Source: JAICYJ01 sp038212095
Lineage (GTDB): Bacteria; Actinomycetota; Thermoleophilia; Gaiellales; JAICJC01
Reading direction: 5' to 3'
Assembly (NCBI GenBank): GCA_038212095.1
Contig: JBBQUW010000002.1
Span: 113,296-177,295 of the forward strand
Length of the DNA: 64,000 bases
Positions within the stretch are counted from its first letter, which is position 1; every line of letters begins with the position of its first letter. Below the pieces are notes generated by a model, which ran no database searches, was not told the origin of the DNA, and saw only the letters and a program-made list of their open reading frames with translations. Made by a program: the position numbers and the translations under genes. Positions 1-8,099 of this stretch are shown here, in pieces.

Positions 1-310
1 GCCGACCGTGCACCAGCACGTTGGACGGGCTCCAGACCAGCACCCACAGACAGTTGGTGAGCCGGCCGAGCTGCTCGTGCATCACGATCTGCTCGGTCAG
101 GTTGAGGCCGGCGCCGCCGTAGCCGGTGGGGATGTTGGCGGCGTTCAACCCAGCGTCCAGCACCGCCTGCTTGACCGTGGCGTGAGCAGCCGCCGAGAGC
201 CGGCCGTGGCTCTGCTCCGCCTCCAGCTCGAGCGGCTGCAGCACGTCGTCGACCAGGGCGCGGACGCGGGCCTGCAGCTGCTTCAACTCGGGCGTGAGCG
301 TAAAATCCAT
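1..310 (-). CDS. Acyl-CoA dehydrogenase, N-terminal part (runs off left edge)
   Basis: Reading the minus strand from the ATG at 310 gives about 103 residues that stay open to the window edge. The start MDFTLTPELKQLQARVRALV and the later segments PTGYGGAGLNLTEQ and EQLGR match the all-helical N-terminal domain of the acyl-CoA dehydrogenase family (flavoenzymes that desaturate acyl-CoA thioesters, passing electrons to ETF). The FAD-binding and catalytic parts lie outside the window, so substrate cannot be guessed. It is co-directional with hutF upstream, 15 bases away, and may share its transcript. Family assignment is good; specific role unknown. Confidence 0.8.
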   Translation of the reverse strand, partial: MDFTLTPELKQLQARVRALVDDVLQPLELEAEQSHGRLSAAAHATVKQAVLDAGLNAANIPTGYGGAGLNLTEQIVMHEQLGRLTNCLWVLVWSPSNVLVHGR

Positions 311-325
311 GGAACGAGACCTTTC

Positions 326-1441
326 TCAGACGGGGTGGATCGCGGTTGAAGCGCCGCCAAAGATCAGCGCCGCCGGCAGGTCGGCCGGTGCGATTCGGGC
401 CAGCGTGGCGTGTGAGAGGTCGACCACCAGTTCGCCCGGGGGCGCGTCCAGACCCAGCGAGCGGGCACCGTTGCGGCCGCCGATCTCGAGCAGGTAGGCG
501 GTGGGGCCGTCATCGCCGACCGGCACCAGCACGTTGCGGCGCTCGGCCAGCCGGCGGGCGCAGTGCTCGATCTCACGCAGCTCCGCCAGCGGGTCGATGA
601 TCGTGTTGGAGTCGCTGCCGATGCAGATCGGCACGCCGCGTTGCAGCAGTTCGGCCGCGGGCAGGAAGCCGTCGCCCAGGTTGGCCTCGGTCGTCGGGCA
701 GGCGCAGACGGTGGTGCCGCTCTCGGCCAGCAGATCCAGCTCGCGCTCGGAGACGTGGGTGGCATGGACGATGGTCGAGCGGGGGCCCAGCAAGCCCACG
801 TCCGCCAGTAGCTCGATCGGACGCAGGCCGTACTCGGCCTCGCACTCGGCGATCTCGCGCCGCTGCTCGTTGGCGTGGATGTGCACCACCATGCCGCTCT
901 CATCCGCGTAGCGGGTGATCTCCTCCAGCCATGGCCGCGGCACCGCCCGCACGCTGTGGGGCGCGAGGCCCACGCGGCACTCCGCCGCCAGCGCCTCGAC
1001 CCGCTCCAGGTAGGCGGCGACGGTGGGGTCGCAGAAGCGGGCCTGGCCCTCGGTCGGCGGGCGGCCGGCTCCGGCCCGCGCGTAGGCGCACATCAGCAGC
1101 ACGATCTCGATACCGGCGTCGCGGGCGGCGGCCACCGTCGCCTTCGCCATCGCGTTGGGATCGGCGTAGGGCCGGCCTCCGGGCTGGTGGTGCGGGTAGT
1201 GAAACTCGCCCACCGCCGTGTATCCGGCTGCGACCATCTCGTGGTACAGGAGCAGCGCGACGTCGTAGGCCGAGTCGGGGTCGATAGCGTTGGCCGCCCG
1301 GTACATCGCATCCCGCCATGTCCAGAAGTCATCCTGAGGATGCGCCGGATCGACCCGCTCGACACGGCCACGCAGCATGCGCTGGAAGGCGTGGCTGTGT
1401 GCGTTGACAAAGCCCGGCAGGCGAAGCGTCGTCTCGATCAT
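326..1441 (-). CDS. hutF: Formimidoylglutamate deiminase HutF
   Basis: About 371 residues of the amidohydrolase superfamily. The metal-binding HSHAFQR near the N terminus, HIHANEQ, the later HATH and the GSDSN segment containing the last metal aspartate are all visible. Together with DDFWTWRDAMYR and GEFHYPHH these are characteristic of HutF, which hydrolyses N-formimidoyl-L-glutamate to N-formylglutamate and ammonia in histidine degradation. I chose the ATG at 1441 because GGGAGGA precedes it; a longer frame to 1561 would overlap the divergent gene. Only 20 bases separate this start from the neighbour's, so promoters must overlap coding sequence. Its divergent partner is an M20 amidohydrolase that may complete the pathway. 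Confidence 0.9.
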   Translation of the reverse strand: MIETTLRLPGFVNAHSHAFQRMLRGRVERVDPAHPQDDFWTWRDAMYRAANAIDPDSAYDVALLLYHEMVAAGYTAVGEFHYPHHQPGGRPYADPNAMAKATVAAARDAGIEIVLLMCAYARAGAGRPPTEGQARFCDPTVAAYLERVEALAAECRVGLAPHSVRAVPRPWLEEITRYADESGMVVHIHANEQRREIAECEAEYGLRPIELLADVGLLGPRSTIVHATHVSERELDLLAESGTTVCACPTTEANLGDGFLPAAELLQRGVPICIGSDSNTIIDPLAELREIEHCARRLAERRNVLVPVGDDGPTAYLLEIGGRNGARSLGLDAPPGELVVDLSHATLARIAPADLPAALIFGGASTAIHPV

Positions 1442-1461
1442 ACGCGTATCCTCCCAGACCG

Positions 1462-2649
1462 ATGGCCGACGTATCCCGAGAACGGTTCGTATCGTGGTTC
1501 GACGAGCTGGCGGCGATCGGCAGAGGCGATTCGGGCTGGAACAGGCTTGCCTGGAGTCCACTGGAGGCGGAGGCGCGGGCCTGGTTCACGCGCGTGGCCG
1601 GATCGATCGGCCTCACGCTGCAGCAGGACGGCGCCGGGACGCTGTGGGCTGTCACCGAGGACGCCGACAGCGGGCCATGGGTGTGCGCCGGCTCGCACCT
1701 GGACACGCAGCCCGACGGCGGCGCCTACGACGGGGCGCTGGGCGTGGTCGCAGCGCTCGAGGCGGCGGCCACACTGCTCGAATCAGGCGCGCCGCGGCGC
1801 CACCCGCTGGCCGTGGCGGCGTTCGTGGACGAGGAGGGCGCGCGCTTCCGCACGCCCACGTTCGCCAGCCTCGCGATCACCGGCGGCCTGGACATCGATC
1901 ACGTGCTGGATGTGATGGGCGAGGCGCCGGCCATCTACGGCGTCAACCGCCAATCGCTGGTGGCGTCGGTCACGCAGTTGGAACGGGTGCGCTGCTTCAT
2001 GGAGGTGCACGTCGAGCAGGGAGGCTCGCTGGTCGACCGGCAGTTGGCACTTGGCGTCGCCGACGTGCTCGCGCCGCGACAGCGCTGGCGGGTGCGGTTC
2101 GAGGGCGAGGCGAACCACGCCGGAACGACCGCCATGTCGGGACGTCGCGACGCGCTGCTTCCCGCCGCTCGATTCGTGCTGGCTGTCGACGAGGTGGCGC
2201 GCGCCCACAGCGGCGCAGTCGCAACCGTGGGCCGGGTGGAGGTCAGCCCCGGCTCGACCAACTCAATCCCGGGACAGGTCGCCGTCTCGCTGGACGTGCG
2301 GGCGCTGTCTCGCGACACGGTGACAGCGATGGTCGATCAGCTCCGCGAGCGGTTCGGCGAGGCGTCGTTTGGACTCGAGTCGAGCAACGACGGCGCCGGC
2401 TTTGACGATCACCTGCGTCGCCTGCTGATGGACGCCGCAGCGGATCGCGGCGTGGCGGCGGGTGACCTGCCGTCCTACGCCGGGCATGACGCTGGAATCC
2501 TGGCTCCGCACCGGCCATCGGCAATGCTGTTTGTGCGCAACCCGACGGGGGCCAGCCACACGCCTGCCGAGTTCGCCGCCGAGGCGGACTGCGTGGCGGC
2601 CACCCAGGTGCTGTGTGACGCGCTGGGGACGGAGCTGGGAGGCACGTAG
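1462..2649 (+). CDS. M20-family amidohydrolase (allantoate / N-carbamoyl amino acid hydrolase type)
   Basis: 395 residues, normal length for the Zn-dependent HyuC/AllC branch of M20 peptidases. Visible metal and catalytic residues: GSHLDTQPDGG with His79 and Asp81, Asp90 in AYDGALG, the DEEGARF acidic pair at 123-125, and VEQGGSLVD; the inserted dimerisation domain starts near NHAGTT. Members hydrolyse the C-N bond of allantoate or N-carbamoyl amino acids. Placement back to back with hutF, and the same pairing that I recall from Streptomyces hut clusters, suggests it may act on N-formylglutamate as a substitute for HutG; that is inference. No good Shine-Dalgarno precedes the ATG at 1462, so it may be leaderless. 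Confidence 0.85.
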   Translation: MADVSRERFVSWFDELAAIGRGDSGWNRLAWSPLEAEARAWFTRVAGSIGLTLQQDGAGTLWAVTEDADSGPWVCAGSHLDTQPDGGAYDGALGVVAALEAAATLLESGAPRRHPLAVAAFVDEEGARFRTPTFASLAITGGLDIDHVLDVMGEAPAIYGVNRQSLVASVTQLERVRCFMEVHVEQGGSLVDRQLALGVADVLAPRQRWRVRFEGEANHAGTTAMSGRRDALLPAARFVLAVDEVARAHSGAVATVGRVEVSPGSTNSIPGQVAVSLDVRALSRDTVTAMVDQLRERFGEASFGLESSNDGAGFDDHLRRLLMDAAADRGVAAGDLPSYAGHDAGILAPHRPSAMLFVRNPTGASHTPAEFAAEADCVAATQVLCDALGTELGGT

Positions 2650-2890
2650 CCGTTATCCACAATCGTTCCACAGGCCACCGCAAAGCGGTGGATCACTGTG
2701 CACAACCGGCGAAAAATCCCGCTCGCAGCGTTACTCGACCTGAGGAAAACTCGCGCGCGGCTTGACGAATGGCTGGGGAAAGGCGCAATGTGGCCCGCTC
2801 ATCCCCCCCAATCCGACGCCAGGCCTCTCGCATTCCGTCCTCGCCAGGCCTGGCGTCGGCAGTTAATGCCCGGTGCTACGGTGGCGGGCC
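2650..2890. other. Intergenic gap with a DnaA-box-like site and a small hairpin
   Basis: No gene is apparent. It contains a perfect TTATCCACA (2653-2661), identical to the strong E. coli DnaA box, and a near match on the other strand around 2695-2705. A perfect 7-bp stem with an AAA loop (2675-2691) follows the M20 gene but has no T-run, so it is at best a weak terminator. Confidence 0.4.
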
Positions 2891-3460
2891 ATGGGCAAGG
2901 TCTACGACAGCATCGACTCCCGGCTCGAGCAGTGGATCGGGCGCCAACAGCTGTTCTTCGTCGCCACGGCGCCAGATGGTGAGGGACACGTCAACGTCTC
3001 ACCCAAGGGGCCGTGTGACAGCCTGCGGGTGCTCGACCCTCATACGATCGCCTACGTCGACATGGCGGGTAGCGGCATCGAGACGGTGGCGCACGTTCGG
3101 CAGAACGGCCGCATCTGCGTGATGCTGTGCGCCTTCCAGGGGCCGCCGCTGATCCTGCGCCTCCACGGCCGCGGCGAAGTGTTCCGGCCGGCAGACGACG
3201 AGTTCGGCGAGCTGATGGCCGGATTCGATCTATCCGCCGCCCCGGCACTGGAGGGCGCGGCGCGCTCGGTGGTGCGGGTCAGCCTCGACCGGATCGCTGA
3301 CTCCTGCGGCTATGACGTCCCGCTGATGGAATACGTCGGTGCCCGGCCGCAGCGGATCGCCTGGCTGGAGCGCAAGCTGGCGCAGGGCGGCGAGGGCGCG
3401 GTGGCCGAGTACGTCGCGGCCAACAACGCTGAGAGCATCGACGGACTGGCGGGAATCTGA
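2891..3460 (+). CDS. Pyridoxamine 5'-phosphate oxidase-family protein
   Basis: 189 residues from the ATG at 2891 (MGKVYDSIDSRLEQWI). The split-barrel flavin fold is indicated by FFVATAPDGEGHVNVSPKGP, then TIAYVDMAGSG and a conserved arginine-rich C-terminal part with DSCGYDVP. Proteins of this type bind FMN or F420 and often reduce or scavenge small molecules; true PdxH function is unlikely because the family is broad. The stop codon overlaps the start of the following acetyltransferase by one base (TGATG), so the pair is translationally coupled. Substrate not determinable. Confidence 0.8.
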   Translation: MGKVYDSIDSRLEQWIGRQQLFFVATAPDGEGHVNVSPKGPCDSLRVLDPHTIAYVDMAGSGIETVAHVRQNGRICVMLCAFQGPPLILRLHGRGEVFRPADDEFGELMAGFDLSAAPALEGAARSVVRVSLDRIADSCGYDVPLMEYVGARPQRIAWLERKLAQGGEGAVAEYVAANNAESIDGLAGI

Positions 3461-3999
3461 TGCTGCAAGGCAGGCGCGTCGTGCTGCGGGCGCGCAACCC
3501 CGAGGATGTCGAGATCCTGCACGCCCAGTTGCAGGACGATGCCGAGACGAGGTCGCGGGCCGACTCGCGGCCGTGGCGACCGATCCCGCCGGGTTCGGCA
3601 GCGTCCCCGTACGGCGTCGTCGACCCCTCCGATGATGCCGCCTGCTTCTCGGTGGTCGAGATGGCGGGGTCGGCGCTGGTCGGTGAGGCGCTGCTGTGGG
3701 GCATCGACCTGCACAACCGCGTGGCGCACGTCGGCCTCTCGCTGCTACCGGCCGCGCGTGGACGCGGGCTGGGCAGCGACGTGGTGCGCGTGCTGTGCGA
3801 CTACGGCTTCCGCATCCGCGGCCTGCACCGGCTTCAGGTGGACACGCTCAGCGACAACCAGCCGATGATCAAGGCTGCGCTGCAGGCCGGCTTCGTCAGC
3901 GAGGGCGAAACCCGCCGATCGGCCTGGGTGCTGGGCTCGTTCGTCGATGAGACGATCCTTGGGTTGCTCGCCGACGAGTGGCGGCCGGAGGGTGGCTGA
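3460..3999 (+). CDS. GNAT-family N-acetyltransferase (RimJ/RimL type)
   Basis: 179 residues. The start LQGRRVVLRARNPEDVEIL is typical of GNAT proteins of the RimJ/RimL group, and the acetyl-CoA pyrophosphate loop is seen as LLPAARGRGLGSD, followed by LHRLQVDTLSDNQPMIKAAL and AGFVSEG. It should transfer an acetyl group to an amine, perhaps a protein N terminus or a small molecule. Coupled by a one-base overlap to the PPOX protein before it. It converges on the topoisomerase gene, its stop abutting that gene's stop. Confidence 0.85.
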   Translation: MLQGRRVVLRARNPEDVEILHAQLQDDAETRSRADSRPWRPIPPGSAASPYGVVDPSDDAACFSVVEMAGSALVGEALLWGIDLHNRVAHVGLSLLPAARGRGLGSDVVRVLCDYGFRIRGLHRLQVDTLSDNQPMIKAALQAGFVSEGETRRSAWVLGSFVDETILGLLADEWRPEGG

Positions 4000-5088
4000 T
4001 CACGGACGGGCCGTCCTCCGTTCCTCCGCGAGCCTGCGGGAGAGCAGTCCCAGCACCGCCGCCTCGCGTGCGGTGAGGCCGGCGAGCTCCCTGGCCAGCT
4101 TGCGGGCGACCTCCTTCTCGAGCACCGCGCTCAGGGTTCCGTCGAGGTGGGCGTCGAACACGTCGGGGTGCACGTAGCAGCGACGGCACACCGCGGGGGT
4201 GTTTCCGAGCTCCGCCGCGACCGATTCCACGGCGGCCACCATGTGCCGTTTGGCCTGGCTCTGCGAGCCAAACTCGCCCAGCTCGTGCAGCGCCCAGGCG
4301 GCGAGCACCGTGCCCGACCAGGTGCGAAAGTCCTTGGCGGTGAAGCGATCTTCGGAGAACTCCCGTAGGTAGCTGTTGACGTCGTTGGAGTCGATGTCGA
4401 CCGCCTCGCCGTTTTCGTCGAGGTACCCGAACAGCTCCTGCCCCGGCAGCGCCTCGCATCGTTTCAGCACGCGCGCCACCCGCCGGTCGGTGAGTTCGAT
4501 GTCGTGCATCTTCCCGCTCTTTCCGCGGAAGTGAAATGCGATCCGGGAGCCGTCCACCTCGACGTGCTGGTCGCGCATCGTCGTGAGACCGAACGAGCCG
4601 TTCTTTCGCGCGTACTCATCGTTTCCGACCCGGATGTTGGTCGTATCGAGGAGGTGCACGACGGTCGCGACGACCCGCTCGCGGCTCAACGTCGTACGCG
4701 ACATGTCCTTGTCCACTTGACGGCGGATCCGCGGCAGCGCCTTGCCGAAGGCGAGCATCCGATGGTACTTGGTCTCGTCGCGAACCTCTCGCCAGCGCGG
4801 GTGGTACCGGTACTGCTTGCGACCGCGGGCGTCTCGGCCGGTTGCCTGCAGATGCCCGTTTGCCGATCGGCAAATCCACACGTCGGTCCAGGCCGGCGGG
4901 ATCGCGAGTGCCTGTACCCGCGCGACCTGTTCATCAGATAGCGAGTCGCCGTGCGCATCCAGGTACTGGAACCCTCTGCCGCGCCCTCGGCGAGAGAAGC
5001 CGGCTTCACGATCCGAGACAAACCTGAGGCCAGCGCTGCGCGCGGATGCCTCCGATTCGAGATCGCTCGTTGCAGATGATCCCTCCAT
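4000..5088 (-). CDS. DNA topoisomerase IB (poxvirus/eukaryotic-like)
   Basis: 362 residues from the ATG at 5088 (MEGSSATSDLESEASARSAG), chosen because the longer frame to 5217 runs through the rnpB terminator. GGGGAG precedes the start, though very closely. The enzyme relaxes supercoils through a 3'-phosphotyrosyl intermediate. Visible signatures: YRYHPRWREVRDETKYHRM, an active-site Arg in ALPRIRRQV, KNGSFGLTT with the catalytic Lys, FRTWSGTVLAAWAL with the second Arg, and the nucleophile Tyr305 in RRCYVHPDVF. Bacterial homologues are scattered, mostly in soil and radiation-resistant taxa, and their cellular role is not settled. All catalytic residues look intact. Confidence 0.9.
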   Translation of the reverse strand: MEGSSATSDLESEASARSAGLRFVSDREAGFSRRGRGRGFQYLDAHGDSLSDEQVARVQALAIPPAWTDVWICRSANGHLQATGRDARGRKQYRYHPRWREVRDETKYHRMLAFGKALPRIRRQVDKDMSRTTLSRERVVATVVHLLDTTNIRVGNDEYARKNGSFGLTTMRDQHVEVDGSRIAFHFRGKSGKMHDIELTDRRVARVLKRCEALPGQELFGYLDENGEAVDIDSNDVNSYLREFSEDRFTAKDFRTWSGTVLAAWALHELGEFGSQSQAKRHMVAAVESVAAELGNTPAVCRRCYVHPDVFDAHLDGTLSAVLEKEVARKLARELAGLTAREAAVLGLLSRRLAEERRTARP

Positions 5089-5148
5089 CGCTCCCCGATG
5101 TACCCGGAATGCTGGTGGTTCAATCGTGCGAACGACCGGCCCGGAATT

Positions 5149-5176
5149 GGAGAACCCCGCTGGCGCGGGGCTCTCC
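5149..5176 (-). terminator. Terminator hairpin of rnpB
   Basis: A 12-bp stem (one G-T pair) with a four-base loop lies immediately after the RNase P RNA on the minus strand. No strong T-run follows, which is common in high-GC bacteria. It ends before the topoisomerase start codon. Confidence 0.75.
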
Positions 5177-5179
5177 GGT

Positions 5180-5519
5180 AGCCGGTCTGTAAGCGGGATT
5201 CTGTCGTGGGCAGCCATCCATCTGGGCCGACCGTCTCCGGCCGGCTCGTGCCGCCTACCTGGAGCTCGGCGGACCGCGTCATCACTCCGTTTGGCGTTGC
5301 ACCGGGTGGGGCTTGCCTAGCCGCCCCCGTTACCGGGGACGCTGGTGGTCTCTTACACCACCGTTTCACCCTTACCGCGGCGCTCCGTGGAACGCCGTGG
5401 CGGTCTCCTCTCTGTTGCGCTGTCCAGCGGGTTTCCCCGTCCGGGTGTTACCCGGCACCCTCGTCCTGTGGTGTCCCGACTTTCCTCGACGCTTTCGCGC
5501 CGCGGCTGCCTAACCGGCA
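5180..5519 (-). ncRNA. rnpB: RNase P RNA, class A
   Basis: The ribozyme subunit of RNase P, which removes 5' leaders from pre-tRNA. Read on the minus strand, it has the diagnostic GAGGAAAGTCGGGAC of P4/CRI near the 5' end, AAGGGTGAAACGGTG, GTAAGAGACCACCAGC, and the 3' end ACAGAATCCCGCTTACAGACC; the terminal GCCGGT and ACCGGC pair to form P1. About 340 nt, slightly short for type A. A TAGACT box at 5527-5532 sits seven bases upstream of the 5' end and is a plausible -10, inside the 3' end of the preceding gene. This placement between a small secreted-protein gene and topoisomerase IB is unambiguous. Confidence 0.97.
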
Positions 5520-5529
5520 TCGAAGGAGT

Positions 5530-5892
5530 CTACTGCTGGCCGGACGGGGCGACCAGCGTGACGCCGCCCTGGGCCTGGTAGCGGTGGCCGTGCAACGTAA
5601 ACCGAACCAGCAACGACAGCGGCCCCGCTGTCGGCGCGACCAGCAGCGCGCGCCGGTCGCCGGAGCTGAGCTCGCGGGTGGTCAGCACCTGGTCGCCGGC
5701 CACTACCCGCACCTTGCCGGCGCCGGCCGGCAGGCCCGCCACGGTGATGACGACCAGTTGGCCGCTGACGGGCTGCGACGGCTGGGTGACGACCACCGGC
5801 GCCCGCCCTTGCCAGTGCACCGGGCCAGATGACGGCGGCGGCGAGATCAGTGCCAGCGCCGAGAGCAGCAGCCATACGAGCGGGCCGATCAC
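5530..5892 (-). CDS. Small secreted or membrane-anchored protein of unknown function
   Basis: About 120 residues from a GTG at 5892 that overlaps the preceding stop codon (GTGA), suggesting coupled translation; an ATG at 5910 is an alternative. The N terminus PLVWLLLSALALI is a single hydrophobic signal or anchor segment, followed by a Pro/Ser-rich linker and a beta-rich domain (VVVTQPSQPVSGQLVVITV). It lies at the end of the lexA-lipoprotein run. The beta-sandwich look and position suggest an extracytoplasmic partner of the solute-binding lipoprotein, but no family was recognised. Confidence 0.6.
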   Translation of the reverse strand: MIGPLVWLLLSALALISPPPSSGPVHWQGRAPVVVTQPSQPVSGQLVVITVAGLPAGAGKVRVVAGDQVLTTRELSSGDRRALLVAPTAGPLSLLVRFTLHGHRYQAQGGVTLVAPSGQQ

Positions 5893-6986
5893 AGGTGCAG
5901 CTCCGTCCACAGCGCGTCTCGCATCAGCCGGCCGTTGGCCGAAATGTTCGGTTGGATGCTTGCGGCGAGCGCGTCGGCGTTGGGGCAGATCGCGCCGTTG
6001 TCGACCAGCGACGCCGGCAGCGTCGTACGGGCTTCGAGCAGCGGCACGGGCAGCATCAGCTGCTCAACCGCGGCGGCTTCGACCGCCGGGACGAGCCACG
6101 CCTCGAGCCAGGCGTGGGCGGCAACCGGATGCGGGGCGTAGATGGGGATGCAGTAGCTTCGCATGTCGTAGGCGCTACCCTCGCTGGGCACGTAGAAACG
6201 CACCCCGGAGCTCATCCGGCGATACGTGTCGCTGCGCGCCAACCTCGCCAGCACCGGCAGGGTGGTGATGCGCGGTGCTGATCGGAGGCGTACGCCGGGT
6301 ACGTGCAGCGATGAGCGCAGCTCGACCAGCCGGTCGTGCGCGTCGCTGAGATCGCCCGCCGAATCGCTGTCCCACGGGTGTCCGAGCGAGACCAGCACGG
6401 CGCCGATCACGTCGTCGGCGGTGTCGGGGACGACGACGCGCCCCGGGTGGAGCTCTGCGAGGGCGAAGAACGCGTGCCAGGTGTCCGAGGTGATCGCTGA
6501 GGCGGGCGAGACCGCGACGCCGACAGCGTCGTACCAGGCCGGGATGCTGTGACGCAGACCGGAGTCGAACGGCGAGTCGCTAAACGGTTGCTGCAGGGCG
6601 CGCCGGTTGGGGATCAGTTTGCGCGCGAGCGGTTCGACCTGGCCGGCGTCGACCATATAGGACAGCGTCGCGGCGTCGACGACCGCCAGGTCGACCTGGC
6701 CATAGTCGCCGGCGGCCAGTCGCAGGAGCAGCTCGTCCCCCGAGCCCATCGGCTGCTGCGTGACCGTGACACGGGTCGCGCTCTCAAAGCTGCTGATCGT
6801 GGACGCCGCGACTTCGCCGCGGGCCGCGGCGATCACGAGGTCGAGCTCCAGCGTCTGGTTGGTAGGGCTGACGAACGTGGATGCAAAAGTCTGCACGCTG
6901 GAAGCGCCGCCCCTGCTGCAGGCAGCGCCTGCGAGCAGCAACGACGCGGAGGCGAGGAACTCTCGACGCGATGTCACACCTCCCAT
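5889..6986 (-). CDS. Extracellular solute-binding lipoprotein, probably Tat-exported
   Basis: About 365 residues. The N terminus has SRREFLASASLLLAGAAC: twin arginines, a hydrophobic stretch and a lipobox cysteine, so Tat export with lipid anchoring is likely. The mature part resembles periplasmic-binding-protein class spermidine/putrescine or iron-type binders (DLVIAAARGEVA, LRLAAGDYGQVDLAVVDA). No ABC permease or ATPase gene is nearby, which is odd for a transport receptor. Start chosen at ATG 6986; a GTG at 6977 right before the RR motif is possible. Ligand unknown. Confidence 0.7.
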   Translation of the reverse strand: MGGVTSRREFLASASLLLAGAACSRGGASSVQTFASTFVSPTNQTLELDLVIAAARGEVAASTISSFESATRVTVTQQPMGSGDELLLRLAAGDYGQVDLAVVDAATLSYMVDAGQVEPLARKLIPNRRALQQPFSDSPFDSGLRHSIPAWYDAVGVAVSPASAITSDTWHAFFALAELHPGRVVVPDTADDVIGAVLVSLGHPWDSDSAGDLSDAHDRLVELRSSLHVPGVRLRSAPRITTLPVLARLARSDTYRRMSSGVRFYVPSEGSAYDMRSYCIPIYAPHPVAAHAWLEAWLVPAVEAAAVEQLMLPVPLLEARTTLPASLVDNGAICPNADALAASIQPNISANGRLMRDALWTELHL

Positions 6987-7017
6987 TGTGGCAGGCGATG
7001 CCCGGTCGCAGCGCGGG

Positions 7018-7266
7018 CTAGCTGGATGGAACCAGACGCAGCTGCCCGGTGGGCTCTCCGTCTTCAAGGGTGCTGCCGCATTCTCCGCACACCAGGGCGC
7101 TCAGGCTCTGCACCCTCGGGGTGGCCTCGGCAAGCCGACGCATCGGCCCTCGGCAGACGGGGCACTGCGCCGGATTGGCCGAGCGCCTCGACCGCGACAG
7201 CGCGGAGAGGATCACCTCGTCCAGCGTGGGTCCGAACGCCTCACCGATTGTCAGCGCCCCGCTCAT
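7018..7266 (-). CDS. Zinc-ribbon protein co-translated with LexA
   Basis: 82 residues. Two CxxC pairs (CPVCRG near residue 35 and CGECGS near residue 60) form a likely zinc ribbon. Its ATG overlaps the lexA stop in an ATGA, so it is translated from the same message and would be induced with the SOS response. Acidic, non-catalytic looking; may bind nucleic acid or protein. No family name recognised. Confidence 0.7.
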   Translation of the reverse strand: MSGALTIGEAFGPTLDEVILSALSRSRRSANPAQCPVCRGPMRRLAEATPRVQSLSALVCGECGSTLEDGEPTGQLRLVPSS

Positions 7267-7898
7267 AGCCTTCGCAGCACCGCCTTCACTGTGCCGAGGA
7301 TGCGAACCTGCTCCGGGTACATCGCTTCCATCTCGTCGTTCTCCGGCTGCAGGCGAACCCGTCCGGACTCGCGGAAGAATCGCTTGACCGTTGCGTCCTC
7401 ATCACCGACGAGGGCAACGACGATCTCACCGTTACGGGCGTCGTCCTGCTTGCGAACGACGACGAAGTCGCCGGGCAGGATGCCCGCGTTGATCATGCTC
7501 TCACCCTTCACGGTGAGGAGAAAGTCGGCGTCAGCACAGAGTTGGTCGGGCACGGCCACCATGTCCTCGACCTGCTGGTCGGCGACCAGGCCGGTGCCTG
7601 CGGCAACGTCGCCCATCAACGGGAGCACATTGGTTCGTGCCGGCGGCTCGGCCGCAACGACAGGGACAGCCCGCTCCCGAGAGCGTCCGCCCTCGATCAC
7701 TTCGAGCGCTCGTGGCTTGGTCGGGTCGCGCCGGATCAGACCAGCCGACTCCAGCCGAGCGAGGTGGGCGTGCACCGTCGACGGCGACGTGAGGCCGATG
7801 GCCCCGCCGATCTCGCGGACGGTCGGTGGATAGCCATGCGCGTCGACGTGGCTGTTGACGAACTTGAGGATCTCGCGCTGTCTCGGGGATAGTTCCAC
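7263..7898 (-). CDS. lexA: SOS repressor LexA
   Basis: 211 residues from the GTG at 7898, which has AAAGGAG upstream; the ORF could extend to 8006 but would then cross its own operator. An N-terminal winged helix (VELSPRQREILKFV, GYPPTVREIGGAIGL, TSPSTVHAHLARLE) is followed by a peptidase S24 domain. Self-cleavage site Ala100-Gly101 (VAAGTG), nucleophile Ser134 (KGESM) and general base Lys172 (ATVKRFF) are all present. LexA represses DNA-repair genes until RecA filaments stimulate its self-cleavage. First gene of a minus-strand run with a zinc-ribbon protein. Confidence 0.96.
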   Translation of the reverse strand: MELSPRQREILKFVNSHVDAHGYPPTVREIGGAIGLTSPSTVHAHLARLESAGLIRRDPTKPRALEVIEGGRSRERAVPVVAAEPPARTNVLPLMGDVAAGTGLVADQQVEDMVAVPDQLCADADFLLTVKGESMINAGILPGDFVVVRKQDDARNGEIVVALVGDEDATVKRFFRESGRVRLQPENDEMEAMYPEQVRILGTVKAVLRRL

Positions 7899-7914
7899 GG
7901 TGGGCTCCTTTGGC

Positions 7915-7928
7915 CGAACATGTGTTCG
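7915..7928. promoter_or_regulatory. LexA operator (SOS box)
   Basis: CGAACATGTGTTCG is a perfect match to the actinobacterial and Gram-positive SOS consensus CGAAC-N4-GTTCG. It lies 17 bases before the lexA GTG start, just upstream of the Shine-Dalgarno, so lexA is autoregulated. Confidence 0.95.
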
Positions 7929-8099
7929 GAGTGGAAGTGTGCCATACCGCTCGGACGGCGTCAAACCTTCAGGGGGGTCAAGGCGTACCCACGCGGCGCA
8001 CCCCATTCCTCTGGTTCATGTAGAACCTCTGGAATGTCGGGACATGAGGCTTGGTGGACACCTTCTGTTCGGCATGCTGTGGGGCCTATAATGGGTGCC

